64,000 bases of DNA from NCBI GenBank assembly GCA_007692605.1, contig REBS01000096.1, positions 1 to 64,000 on the forward strand, read 5' to 3'. The position numbers and the translations under genes are program-made. Under the pieces are notes generated by a model. It was not told where the DNA came from and did no database searches. It was given only the letters and a program-made list of their open reading frames with translations. Positions within the stretch are counted from its first letter, which is position 1; every line of letters begins with the position of its first letter. Positions 46,794 to 56,771 of the stretch are shown here, piece after piece. Origin of the DNA: Gemmatimonadales bacterium (GTDB lineage Bacteria; Gemmatimonadota; Gemmatimonadetes; Longimicrobiales; Gaopeijiaceae).

Positions 46794-49720
46794 CCGACCT
46801 CGCCGCCTGAGCCTGAGCCTGAGCCTGTGGCTGCGTCTGCGACTGCGCCGGAGCCCCGGACCGAGCCCGGGGGAGGGAGCCGGAGAAGGGCTCCCCCGCG
46901 CGCCTCGACCTCGCGGGCCATGGGGGCATGGCAGGTGAACAGGAAGATCTGCCGCTCCCGGGAGAGCTCGGCCAGCAGTTCCAGCGCCCACCCCCGACGC
47001 TCGGGATCCCAGTTGACGAGGGCCTCGTCCAGAATCAGGGGGAGGGGCTCCCCATCGCCCTCGATGAGCTCGAGCACCGCCAGGCGCAACGCCAGGAAGA
47101 CCTGTTCGCGTGTACCCGTCGAGATCGGCTCGCCGACCGGGAGGGCATCCGGGAGGTGCGGGGCGCGAAGCAGGAGGGCGTCGGGTGTCTCCTCGTCCCC
47201 CAGGATGAGGTTCGTGTAGCGCCCTCCGGTGATTCGGCCGAGGTATGTCTCGGCCCGCCGGATGAGTTTGGGTTGGTGGGTCTCGCGAAACTCCCGTTCG
47301 GCGGTCTTTACGATGCGGGCCAGGATCCGAAGCCGGTCACGCTCCTCCCGAACTTCGGTCCGCTCTTCCTGCAGCCGGAGGATCGCCCCCTCGACCCGGT
47401 CCACGGTTTCACCCTCGAGAAGGGTGGATTCCTCGGTCCGAAGTTCCGCTCCGCGCTCCCGGAGGTCCCCCAGCTCCTCGGTCAGCGCGCGGACGCGCTC
47501 CTCCATCTCCTCGATCGAGCTCGCCGCCTCGGGATCTTCGGACAGGGCCAGGACTCCGGCCCGTACCGACGCCACGGATCCGTGATCGCGGATCAGCTGA
47601 CGCTCGACGTGTCGGGCCTCGGACAGGGCCTCGAGGCGGTCCGCGGCTTCTCTCGCCCGTGCCTCGGGACCGTCGCCCGAGGGGGCCGCGGCCTCGAGAA
47701 GTGCGTGAAGATCGCCAAGCGCACGGGTCGCGGCTTCGACCTGTTCGGACGCACGTTGCCGCTCCGCCCGGACCGCCTCGAGGCGTGTGAGACTCTCTCG
47801 CTTCCGCTCGATTCGTTCCTCGACCCGCTCCATCTCGGCCTCCAGCCGGGTCAGGGTACGCAGCGGGGCGCCTCCTCCACCGTGCAGGTCGTCGCGGTCG
47901 CCGGGGAGGGCGTCGAGGAGAGCCTCGAGCTCCGCCGCGAACTCCCACTGTTCGGCCTCGAGCTCCGAGATCTCGTCCCGCAGTCGGTCGGCCCGGTCCA
48001 GCTGTGCTCTCAGCGCCTCGATCTCGCTCGCGATCGATTCGTCGGGCAGGGCTCCGCGCTCTTCGCGCAGGGGGATCCCCCGGAGCGACTGGTCGACCTG
48101 CTCGGCAGCCGCGGTCGCCTCTGCCCGGAGCTCCGCGATCCGGGTCGCGTGCGCGGCCTGCTCCCGACGACGACGATCGGCCTCGCGCTCGACCTCGCGG
48201 GCGTTGCGGCTCCACTCGCGCAGCGCCCCACCTCCGAAGATGAGGGCGACAAGCCCGGCTCCACCCAGGATCAGGGGGAGCGTCGGGAACCAGCCGGGTG
48301 CGGGGGACGCATCGGTCGCCCCCCCGAGGGCGAGGGTCAACCCGACTGCGACCAGCGTCAGGAGCGCCCCCCCGCCGAGGGCGAGCACGGCCCACAGGGG
48401 GCGGTCTCCGGCCCCGGCCTCACGATCCGGTCGACCCGGAACGGGCGCCGGACCCGGGTGGGTCTCGGCTCGGTCCTCGGCCGAGCGCACGCGGGCCAGC
48501 GCCTCATCGCGGCGCCGGATCCGGTTACGCAGCTCCCCCGCAGGCAGCGAGTCGAGGCGGGCCCGGACCTCGGGGTCGCCTCCCGGCGACGGGTCAGCCT
48601 CGGTGCCCTGGAAGAGCTCCCGCTCGCCGTAGTTGATCGCCTCCTCGACCTCCCGAAGCTCCTGTCGGGCGCGATCGATGCGACGGTCGCGCTCCGCGAC
48701 GACGGGTCGCGCGGCCACGAGGGCTCGGACCCGGCCCTGCCGGAGCTCCAGCGTGTCGAGGAGCGGGTCCGCAGCGGGTTGGGCCTCGTTGGCCTCCACC
48801 TCGACGCGGATGGCCCGCTCGAGTTCCTCGCGACGGGTCCGGAGGTCGGCCTCGAGCTCCGCGAGTCGCTCCAGCGGACCCGAGGGAACCGCCTCGAGCG
48901 CCTCGAGCGGCTCCACGGGCTCCGCCTTCCGACGGAGCGAACGGATCGCCTCGAGCCGGGTCTCGAGGGGCCGGAAGGTGCGCGCTGCAGCAAGAGACTG
49001 CTCCAGCTGCGTGCGCTTCACACGAACGGCCTCTCCGTGCTCCTCCAGCCGCGCCCGATCGCGAACCACTTCGCGGAGCTTTCGATCGCGGTCTCGCGCC
49101 TCGGCGAGACGATCCGACAGGTCCTTCAGCTCCTCGCGGATCTGCGCGGCTCGGGGTGAGCTCCTGCGATCGGGGCGCCAGAGGGATTGCGCCCGCTTCG
49201 AGAGCGCCTCGGCGACCCGGCGTGGAGAGCCCAGGTCGCGGGTCCCCATTCCCACGACGAGTCGATCACGCAGCTCCTTCCAGACCGGCCCTTCCTGCAG
49301 TCGGGCCATGTCGGGCAGGGTGATCGCGTAAACATGCTCGAAGAGCGCCCTGGGGATGTGTCCGGCCGAAGGGATCGCCCGGTTGCCGATGTCCTCGGTC
49401 CGCTCGCCCTCGTCGGTGGGGTGATGGATCCGTCCCCAGGGGGACGTCAGGAGGCGGCGGTGAACCCGGTACTCGGCTCCCGAGCGGGTGTGGATCCATC
49501 CTTCGATCTCCAGATCGGATCCGTCCCAGGGCGCGTGGGGATTCGTGTCCCGCGAGGCCGGATACATCCCGTGGATCAGGGACCGAAGTGCCAGGAAGAA
49601 CGACGACTTTCCGGCCTCGTTGTGACCGAGCACGACGGTCAGTCCGGGGAGTTCGTCGGGCCCCGAGTCCACCTCGAAGAGGGGTCCGAAGCGAACGATC
49701 CGCACGCGCAGGAACCTCAT
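46790..49720 (-). CDS. SbcC/YhaN-like AAA ATPase with internal TM hairpin
   Basis: VVLGHNEAGKSSFFLAL Walker A, C-terminal STGTREQVFLALRLAVLEL and LPLILDEALVNWD; two TM segments between coiled coils. Confidence 0.9.
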   Translation of the reverse strand: MRFLRVRIVRFGPLFEVDSGPDELPGLTVVLGHNEAGKSSFFLALRSLIHGMYPASRDTNPHAPWDGSDLEIEGWIHTRSGAEYRVHRRLLTSPWGRIHHPTDEGERTEDIGNRAIPSAGHIPRALFEHVYAITLPDMARLQEGPVWKELRDRLVVGMGTRDLGSPRRVAEALSKRAQSLWRPDRRSSPRAAQIREELKDLSDRLAEARDRDRKLREVVRDRARLEEHGEAVRVKRTQLEQSLAAARTFRPLETRLEAIRSLRRKAEPVEPLEALEAVPSGPLERLAELEADLRTRREELERAIRVEVEANEAQPAADPLLDTLELRQGRVRALVAARPVVAERDRRIDRARQELREVEEAINYGERELFQGTEADPSPGGDPEVRARLDSLPAGELRNRIRRRDEALARVRSAEDRAETHPGPAPVPGRPDREAGAGDRPLWAVLALGGGALLTLVAVGLTLALGGATDASPAPGWFPTLPLILGGAGLVALIFGGGALREWSRNAREVEREADRRRREQAAHATRIAELRAEATAAAEQVDQSLRGIPLREERGALPDESIASEIEALRAQLDRADRLRDEISELEAEQWEFAAELEALLDALPGDRDDLHGGGGAPLRTLTRLEAEMERVEERIERKRESLTRLEAVRAERQRASEQVEAATRALGDLHALLEAAAPSGDGPEARAREAADRLEALSEARHVERQLIRDHGSVASVRAGVLALSEDPEAASSIEEMEERVRALTEELGDLRERGAELRTEESTLLEGETVDRVEGAILRLQEERTEVREERDRLRILARIVKTAEREFRETHQPKLIRRAETYLGRITGGRYTNLILGDEETPDALLLRAPHLPDALPVGEPISTGTREQVFLALRLAVLELIEGDGEPLPLILDEALVNWDPERRGWALELLAELSRERQIFLFTCHAPMAREVEARGGALLRLPPPGSVRGSGAVADAATGSGSGSGGEVG

Positions 49721-51060
49721 GGCGACTCCCCCTCGCGGCGGAAGTGCTCGATCAGAATGCGGGCGCCCAGGCCACCGCCCAGCAGCCGCCGGACGTAGCC
49801 CGAGGGATCGGACTCGGGGGCGTCCCGAAACCCCGCCAGCTCCGCGGGATCCAGACCGATCCGCTCGATCAGCGCGGCGGTGCCCTCCCTCGATTCGGCC
49901 TCGGCGAGCAGCCGGAGGGCCAGTCCCGCAGGATCCCGCCGCTCCCTATACTGGTCGGGGTCCACGGTGGAGCGGATCCCCTCGACACGAAGTTCCACGC
50001 CGAGCAGGTCGAGGGTGCGCGCGATCTCGTCGCCGAGGTCCCGGCGGCTCTCGGGATGGTCGAGTTCGGCGGCCAGGGGTGACGCTCCCACCGGAACGAG
50101 CCGCACGATCCATTGCGTGCCGGGCAGTCCTGGATCCTCTGCCCGAAGCTCCCGCCACCGGTCCCCGACGATTCCGATGAACTCGTCGAAGGTGGTTGCC
50201 GCACGGAGCCCGTCGACCTCGAGCCGCTCCCACCGGACCGGAGCCAGCTCCACGAACTCGACCGAGGGCGCGACCCCGGCTCCGGGCAGCTCGACCAGGA
50301 GCGCCCCCTTGGCGCCCGTCTCCCGGGGAGACCGGCCCTGGGGGTTCCCGGGATAGTGGATCCCGGGCAGGCGCTCCAGCGCCTCGCGCAGGTGAATGTG
50401 GCCCAGCGCCCAGTAGTCGTAGCCGGCCCGCCTCAGGTTGGGCAGCTCCGAGGGCGCGTAGCGGTCATGGTCCGCGGCCCCGCCCGCTCCGGTCACCTGC
50501 GTATGGAGCATCGCCACGGCGGGAAGCCCGGCTCCGGCCTGCCCTTCCGGGCCCACGGCGTCCGGTGCTCCCGATTCCGCGGGCTGCGAATCGCGCCACG
50601 ACGAGGGAGAGGGAAAGCGGGTCGACAGATCGTCGGCTTCGTGGGCGACCGCGTGCCCCGCCGCGGTCACCGTGCCCACGACCTCCCCGTCGCGTCGCAG
50701 TTCGACGGTCCTCGGCTGCGGCCGGTCGAAGAGCTCCACATGATCCGGCCACTCGATCCGCCCGCTCCCGGCGATCCCCTGTCCGGGATCGTGATTTCCG
50801 GTGCAATAGAGAAAGGGGATTCCGGCCTCCCCGAGACGCTCGAGCTCCCGCAGCAGAAACCGTTCGGTCCGATAGGAGAGACGCCGGCCATCGAAGAGAT
50901 CGCCCGCCATCAGGACCCCGTCGACCTCGCGCTCGATCGCCAGCGAAACGGCCCGGCGCAGGACCTCACGGCCGGCTTCGCGAAGCCGGTCGCGAAGCTC
51001 GGGTGAGCGCGCGGCGAACAGGGTGTCGAGGTGCAGGTCCGCCAGGTGGAGTATACGCAT
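49717..51060 (-). CDS. SbcD/YhaO-like DNA repair exonuclease
   Basis: MRILHLADLHLDT, GVLMAGDLFDG, YCTGNHDPG, YWALGHIHLREAL: complete metallophosphoesterase motif set. Confidence 0.93.
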   Translation of the reverse strand: MRILHLADLHLDTLFAARSPELRDRLREAGREVLRRAVSLAIEREVDGVLMAGDLFDGRRLSYRTERFLLRELERLGEAGIPFLYCTGNHDPGQGIAGSGRIEWPDHVELFDRPQPRTVELRRDGEVVGTVTAAGHAVAHEADDLSTRFPSPSSWRDSQPAESGAPDAVGPEGQAGAGLPAVAMLHTQVTGAGGAADHDRYAPSELPNLRRAGYDYWALGHIHLREALERLPGIHYPGNPQGRSPRETGAKGALLVELPGAGVAPSVEFVELAPVRWERLEVDGLRAATTFDEFIGIVGDRWRELRAEDPGLPGTQWIVRLVPVGASPLAAELDHPESRRDLGDEIARTLDLLGVELRVEGIRSTVDPDQYRERRDPAGLALRLLAEAESREGTAALIERIGLDPAELAGFRDAPESDPSGYVRRLLGGGLGARILIEHFRREGESP

Positions 51061-51189
51061 GGACTCCGGTGGGATGGTGGCGTTGGCTTCCCCCGACCCG
51101 GGCGATCCGGCGGGGTTCCGACTCAAGCTATCGGGGAGCGCCGACAGGGCCAATGGTTGAATGGGCCTTCCAATCCCCGCCGCAGGGCC

Positions 51190-51218
51190 TTTACGAGGAC
51201 GGGGGCAGGTGGTACGAT
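51190..51218 (+). promoter_or_regulatory. Putative sigma70 promoter of NAD-GDH gene
   Basis: TTTACG-N17-TACGAT, about 140 nt upstream of the ATG. Confidence 0.3.
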
Positions 51219-51360
51219 ACCGGCACTCATCCGCCCCGTCGGCCCCAGGTGGCGACCGGCGATCATTCACCCGGGCGTTGCGTGCACGGATCAAGCCCCG
51301 GGCTCCTTTGCCCGAGGCCTCTGCGCCCCCCCTTCGAGCCCTCTCTCGAGACCTTCTTCG

Positions 51361-54300
51361 ATGAGTGACACCCAGGAACTACCGGTGAGCCGGCTCCAGT
51401 CCGATACGCTGGAGATGGAAGCCGTATCCCGCGAGATCCGCCGCCTTCTGGGCGACGAGGACCCCTCGCTCGCCCTTCGGTTCGCCGACCTCTTCTTTTC
51501 GAAGTCTCCGCCCGGATTTCTGGCGGGACGGAGCGCGGGGTCGCTGGCCCGGATGGCGCTGAGCGCGCTCCGCTTCCTGGATCGGGCCGAAGGAGACGTC
51601 GATGTCGAGGTCGTCAATCCCGACGTGGATACCGAGGGCTGGTTCGCACCGGTGACCGTGATCCGGACGAACGTCTCGGAGCGACCCTTCATCGTGGACT
51701 CGGTCCGTGAGTTCCTGCATGCCGAGAACCTCGCGATCGAGGTCTACATCTACCCGGTGCTCCAGGTCGAGCGCAACGCCGAGGGGCGGGTGGTCAATGT
51801 GGGCTCGGCCCGCGAAGAGGGGCGGCGGGAGTCGCTCATCCACTGCGAGGTCACCCGGGTCACCGACGCGGATCGCCTCGCGCACATCGAATCGGAGCTG
51901 ACCCGCCGACTCGAGGACGTGGTGAATGCCACCGATGACTTCGAGGCCATGCTTCAGGCGGTCGACGACACCGTCGAGGCGTTGAACGAGATCGCGAGCG
52001 ATCAGCCCGAGCGCGCCGACGAGGTGGCCGAGGTGCAGGCGTTCATGGAGTGGCTTCGCGACGGGGGATTCGTCTTTCTGGGCTACCGCGGCTACGACCT
52101 GGTCGACACCGACGAGGGGCCTGCGGTCGAGGTGGAGCGCGGCTCCGGTCTCGGACTCCTGCGTCGGGAAGAGGCCTCATCCTTCGCACAGGCGATCCGC
52201 CTCGAGGACCTTCCCGAAGGCCTCCGGCGCATGGCCGCCGACGGACCGCTCCTGATTATCTCGAAGACGAACGCGACCTCGACCGTCCATCGTCGAGCCC
52301 GGATGGACTACATCGGGATCAAGAAGCTCGACCGAGAGGGGACGGTGGTGGGCGAGCGTCGCTTCATCGGACTCTTTACATCGGAGGCCTTCTCGGAGAA
52401 GGCAGACCGGATCCCGATTCTCCGCCGCAAGCTCGATACGATCCTCGAGAACTCCGGAGTCCAGGAGGGCTCGCACGATTACAAGGAGATCCACACGATC
52501 TTCAATACCCTCCCGAAGGAGGAGCTCTTCCTGACCTCGGCCGAAGAGATCGGAGAGGACGTCCGGACCGTCCTCACCACCTTCGACTCCGATGGCGTTC
52601 GGGTCACGCAGCGCCGTGATCCCCTGAAGCGGGGGGTCTCGCTCATGGTCATCCTGGCCAAGGAGAAGTTTTCGGGAACGGTCCGGCGGCGGATCGAAGA
52701 TGCGCTGGTCCGCGAGTTCGAGGGCGAGGTGCTCAACTACCACCTGGCGCTCGGCGAGGGAGATCAGGCCCGCCTCCATTTCTACATGGCGGCTCCCCCG
52801 GAGCGCCTCGAGGCGGTCACCTCGGAGCACCTCGAGGAGATCATCCAGCAGCTCACCCGCACCTGGAGTGATCGGGTGCAGGAGGGGATGGAGAAGGTTC
52901 GTCCGCCCGACGAGGCGCGCCGTCTGGCGCGGGTCTACGGGGAGGCCTTTTCCGCCGAGTACCAGGCTGCGACCGAGGCGTCCGTCGCGGTGCGCGACAT
53001 CCTCGAACTCGAGGGGATGGCGGCGGAGAGACGCGATGTGGCGATCACCCTCTCGAACCCCGAGGCCAAGCCGGCCGTGGCGGGGGGCGACCGGGTCACC
53101 GAACTCAAGCTGCACCTGATGGATGCCCGGCTGGTCCTGTCGGACTTCATGCCGATCCTGGAAAATTGCGGACTCCGCGTAATCGCGGTGACCCCGTTCG
53201 AGGTCAGGGGCGAGGACGTTCCCAAGGCGATTCTGTATTCGTTCATCGTACAGGATGCTTCGCGGGAGCCGCTCGACGAAGAGGGCGTCGGCTCGCAGCT
53301 GGCGGAGACGATCCTGGCGGTCCGTTCCGGCGACGCCACGAACGACGTGTTGAACGCGCTGGTGGTGTCGGCCGGGCTGGCATGGCGCGAGGTCGAGGTC
53401 CTGCGAGCGTACGCGTCGTATGGGTTCCAGGTGGGAGCCGTGCCGAGCCGGCTTTCGCTGCCCGTGGCGCTCCAGAAGCACCCGGGGATCGCGCGTCTCC
53501 TCTTCCGACTCTTCGAGGTCCGCTTCGATCCCGATGGCCCGAGCGGCAAGGAGGAACGCAAGGCCCGCGAGCAGGAGATCCTCGAATCGTTCCAGTCGGC
53601 GCTGACGGGGGTCACCGTCCTTGCGGACGATCGAGCGCTACGACAGCTGGCCGAGTTGATCCGGGCGACGCTTCGCACGAACTACTACCAGACCGGGGGG
53701 CGGGTGCCCGGCCGTCGCTCCGGAGGGGTGCCGTACACTTCGTTCAAGTTCGACGGCATGGCGCTCGAAGGGCCCGCCCGCGCCCGCATCCGCTACGAGG
53801 TCTGGGTGCGGTCGTCGCGAATGGAGGGAGTCCATCTTCGGGGAGCCAAGGTTGCCCGCGGCGGAATCCGATACTCCGATCGTCCCGACGACTTCCGCGT
53901 CGAGATCCTGGGACTGGTGAAGACCCAGATGATCAAGAACGCGGTGATCGTTCCCGGTGGCTCCAAGGGTGGCTTCGTCACCCTGCGCCAGCTTCCCCCC
54001 GACGAGATGGGAGAGGAATCGAAAGAGCAGTACCAGACCCTGATCCGGGGACTCCTCGACATCACCGACAACCTGGTAGCCGACGAGACGGTCTCGCCCG
54101 AGCGAGTGGTCTGCTACGACGGAGCGGATCCCTATCTGGTCGTGGCGGCCGACAAGGGGACCGCGAGATTTTCGGATGTGGCGAATGCCGTGGCTGCGGA
54201 GTACGGGTTCTGGCTCGGTGACGCCTTCGCCTCGGGAGGCTCCAACGGATATGACCACAAGGAGGTCGGGATCACGGCGCGGGGTGCCTGGGAGTGCGTG

Positions 54301-56259
54301 AAGCGCCACTTCATCGAGATGGGCAAGGACATCCAGAGCGAGCCGTTCACCGTCGTCGGAATCGGAGACATGAGCGGCGACGTCTTCGGCAACGGGATGC
54401 TCCTCTCCGAGCAGATTCGACTGATCGCGGCCTTCGACCACCGGGACATCTTCATCGATCCCGATCCCGAACCCGCTTCTTCCTTCGCCGAGAGGAAGCG
54501 GTTGTTCGACCTGGGCCGCTCGACCTGGCAGGACTACGACCGGTCCACCCTGTCCGAGGGGGCGATGATCATTCCCCGTGGCTCCAAGGCGGTCGAGCTC
54601 ACCTCGCAGGCCCGCGAAGCGCTAGGGGTCGAGGCCGAGGGCCCCTTCGACGGCGAGGCGCTGGTTCGGCATCTCCTGCGCGCACCGGTCGAGCTTCTCT
54701 GGAACGGGGGGATCGGGACGTACGTGAAGTCGTCGGGAGAGCTTCACACCGACGCGGGCGACACCTCGAACGATGCCGTGCGGGTCGATGCGAACCAGCT
54801 GCGCGCCAAGGTGGTGGGTGAAGGTGGAAACCTGGGGATGACGCAACTCGCCCGGATCGAGTATGCCCTCGGCGGAGGCCGCCTGAACACCGATGCCATC
54901 GACAATTCCGGAGGCGTGGACCTGTCGGACCGCGAGGTGAATCTCAAGATTCTCCTCCGGGCCGTGATCGAAGAGGGTGAGATGACGCTCGAGGAGCGCA
55001 ACGACCTGCTTCGCGAGCTGCAGGACGCGGTCGCCGACCTGGTTCTGAGAGACAACGAGTCGCAGGGAATGGCCGTTTCACTGGACGAGGTACGCGCCGG
55101 TGAAGCGATCGATGACCTGCGGGACCTGATGTCCAGCTTCGAGAAGGCGGGGATCCTGAACCGGGTCTCGGAGGCTCTACCGACCTGGGAGGCCCTCCAG
55201 GAACGGCAGGAGGAGGGCCAGGGCTTCACCCGGCCCGAGCTCGCGGTTCTTCTGGCGTACGCAAAGCTGGATCTGACCACGCATCTGCTGCGCAGCACCC
55301 TCCCGGACGATCCGATCGTCGAAAGCTACCTGATGGATTACTTTCCCGACCGAGGACGGGAGACGTCGGGCGGGGAGCGCGTTCGGGCCCATCGGCTTCG
55401 CCGGGAGATCGTGGCCAGCCAGCTGGCCAACGATCTGGTCGACCTGATGGGGGCCGGCTTCATCCATAGGGTGACCCGGGGCACCGGCCGGGAGCCTGCG
55501 GCCATTGCGCGCGCCTGGCTCGTGGCCGCTCAGCTCACCGGGCAGCCCGCACTGATGGACTGGCTGAGCATGTCACGGGGCACGATGCCGCAGCCCGTGG
55601 CATACCGCTGGCTCCTGGGGCTGTCTCGCGTCATGGAACGGACCACACGCTGGCTCCTGACCAGTGAGATCGAGGGACGCGACACCTCGAGGCTGCTCGA
55701 GGAAAGCATGGTGGGGCTCGACCGGCTGCGCGAAGCGTTCCCCGACATCGTGACCGGGGAGGATCGGCGGGTCTTCAGCCGACTCGTCGAAGAGTTGAAG
55801 GGAGATGGCGCCGAGGAGGACTTCGCCAGGAGTCTCATCACGCTGCGCTTCCTCGATCAGCTTCTCGAGGTTCTTCGCGTGCACCGGAGGACCGGTCTCG
55901 ACCCGATCGATGCCGCGCGTACCTTCTATCGGGTTTCGGAACTCTTCTGGATCCCCTGGCTTCGCGGCACGATTTTCAAGAAGGCCGGCGACAACCGTTG
56001 GGAAAAGAGAGCTGCCCATGCGCTCTCGGACGACCTGACCTGGGCGCACCAGCGGCTCACCGCCGCGGTGACCGGGCTTCAGGAGGAGGAGGGGTCGGTC
56101 GATGACGCGATGAAGCGGCTGCACGAGATGCACGGCGACCGAATCCATCGATTCCAGGAGCTCGTTCGAGAGGTGGAAGCCGAGGAGGACCTGGGCCTCG
56201 CCGCGCTCACGGTGGTGGTCCGGGAGCTGATGGTACTCGCGGAGCGGCTGCCGGAGTAG
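51361..56259 (+). CDS. gdhB: Large NAD-specific glutamate dehydrogenase (about 180 kDa class)
   Basis: 1632 aa; VRSSRMEGVHLRGAKVARGGIRYSDRPDDFRVEILGLVKTQMIKNAVIVPGGSKGGFV; AFASGGSNGYDHKEVGITARGAWECVKRHF; IGDMSGDVFGNGMLLSEQIRLIAAFDHRDIFIDP. Confidence 0.97.
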   Translation: MSDTQELPVSRLQSDTLEMEAVSREIRRLLGDEDPSLALRFADLFFSKSPPGFLAGRSAGSLARMALSALRFLDRAEGDVDVEVVNPDVDTEGWFAPVTVIRTNVSERPFIVDSVREFLHAENLAIEVYIYPVLQVERNAEGRVVNVGSAREEGRRESLIHCEVTRVTDADRLAHIESELTRRLEDVVNATDDFEAMLQAVDDTVEALNEIASDQPERADEVAEVQAFMEWLRDGGFVFLGYRGYDLVDTDEGPAVEVERGSGLGLLRREEASSFAQAIRLEDLPEGLRRMAADGPLLIISKTNATSTVHRRARMDYIGIKKLDREGTVVGERRFIGLFTSEAFSEKADRIPILRRKLDTILENSGVQEGSHDYKEIHTIFNTLPKEELFLTSAEEIGEDVRTVLTTFDSDGVRVTQRRDPLKRGVSLMVILAKEKFSGTVRRRIEDALVREFEGEVLNYHLALGEGDQARLHFYMAAPPERLEAVTSEHLEEIIQQLTRTWSDRVQEGMEKVRPPDEARRLARVYGEAFSAEYQAATEASVAVRDILELEGMAAERRDVAITLSNPEAKPAVAGGDRVTELKLHLMDARLVLSDFMPILENCGLRVIAVTPFEVRGEDVPKAILYSFIVQDASREPLDEEGVGSQLAETILAVRSGDATNDVLNALVVSAGLAWREVEVLRAYASYGFQVGAVPSRLSLPVALQKHPGIARLLFRLFEVRFDPDGPSGKEERKAREQEILESFQSALTGVTVLADDRALRQLAELIRATLRTNYYQTGGRVPGRRSGGVPYTSFKFDGMALEGPARARIRYEVWVRSSRMEGVHLRGAKVARGGIRYSDRPDDFRVEILGLVKTQMIKNAVIVPGGSKGGFVTLRQLPPDEMGEESKEQYQTLIRGLLDITDNLVADETVSPERVVCYDGADPYLVVAADKGTARFSDVANAVAAEYGFWLGDAFASGGSNGYDHKEVGITARGAWECVKRHFIEMGKDIQSEPFTVVGIGDMSGDVFGNGMLLSEQIRLIAAFDHRDIFIDPDPEPASSFAERKRLFDLGRSTWQDYDRSTLSEGAMIIPRGSKAVELTSQAREALGVEAEGPFDGEALVRHLLRAPVELLWNGGIGTYVKSSGELHTDAGDTSNDAVRVDANQLRAKVVGEGGNLGMTQLARIEYALGGGRLNTDAIDNSGGVDLSDREVNLKILLRAVIEEGEMTLEERNDLLRELQDAVADLVLRDNESQGMAVSLDEVRAGEAIDDLRDLMSSFEKAGILNRVSEALPTWEALQERQEEGQGFTRPELAVLLAYAKLDLTTHLLRSTLPDDPIVESYLMDYFPDRGRETSGGERVRAHRLRREIVASQLANDLVDLMGAGFIHRVTRGTGREPAAIARAWLVAAQLTGQPALMDWLSMSRGTMPQPVAYRWLLGLSRVMERTTRWLLTSEIEGRDTSRLLEESMVGLDRLREAFPDIVTGEDRRVFSRLVEELKGDGAEEDFARSLITLRFLDQLLEVLRVHRRTGLDPIDAARTFYRVSELFWIPWLRGTIFKKAGDNRWEKRAAHALSDDLTWAHQRLTAAVTGLQEEEGSVDDAMKRLHEMHGDRIHRFQELVREVEAEEDLGLAALTVVVRELMVLAERLPE

Positions 56260-56295
56260 TCGCCCGACAGCCGCTCCGCGCGGTTCCAGTCCGGA

Positions 56296-56670
56296 TCAGC
56301 GTCCGGCGATCTTCATGGCGTCATCGACATAATCATCGACTTTCGCCAGAATCTGGACCAGGTCCTTCCGCTCTTCGGCGGCTGAAAGGTCCGACGCGAA
56401 TCGCATCAGCAGGTCGCGCATGTTTTCGCGCCGCTCGCGTGACGAGCGGCGGGTGCGGCGACTCGTGCGACGACGTCCTCCTCCTTTCGCCAGACTTTCC
56501 TTCCGCTTGATCTGCAGGGGGAACCGGGCGTTGAACTGCCGCAGCGACAGCTGGTTCACCCCGGAGTCCACCTTCTTGGCCTTCTCGAACAGCTCGGTCG
56601 TCGAGGCGCTCGGGTTCTTCTTCAGTTCGGACTTGACGAACTCCATGACCTTCTCTTCATTCTTTGCCAT
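56296..56670 (-). CDS. Small basic hypothetical protein
   Basis: 124 aa MAKNEEKVMEFVKSELKKNPSASTTELFEKAKKVDSGVNQLSLRQFNARFPLQIKRKESLAKGGGRRRTSRRTRRSSRERRENMRDLL...; Arg-rich central segment. Confidence 0.7.
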   Translation of the reverse strand: MAKNEEKVMEFVKSELKKNPSASTTELFEKAKKVDSGVNQLSLRQFNARFPLQIKRKESLAKGGGRRRTSRRTRRSSRERRENMRDLLMRFASDLSAAEERKDLVQILAKVDDYVDDAMKIAGR

Positions 56671-56771
56671 CGGTGCGTCCTCGAAAGAGGGGTGGTTCAT
56701 TCATGAAGGCATGCCCTTCATCTGTTCTGAACGATAGTCAAAGAAAGTCAAGCCTTATAATACTGTCAATC

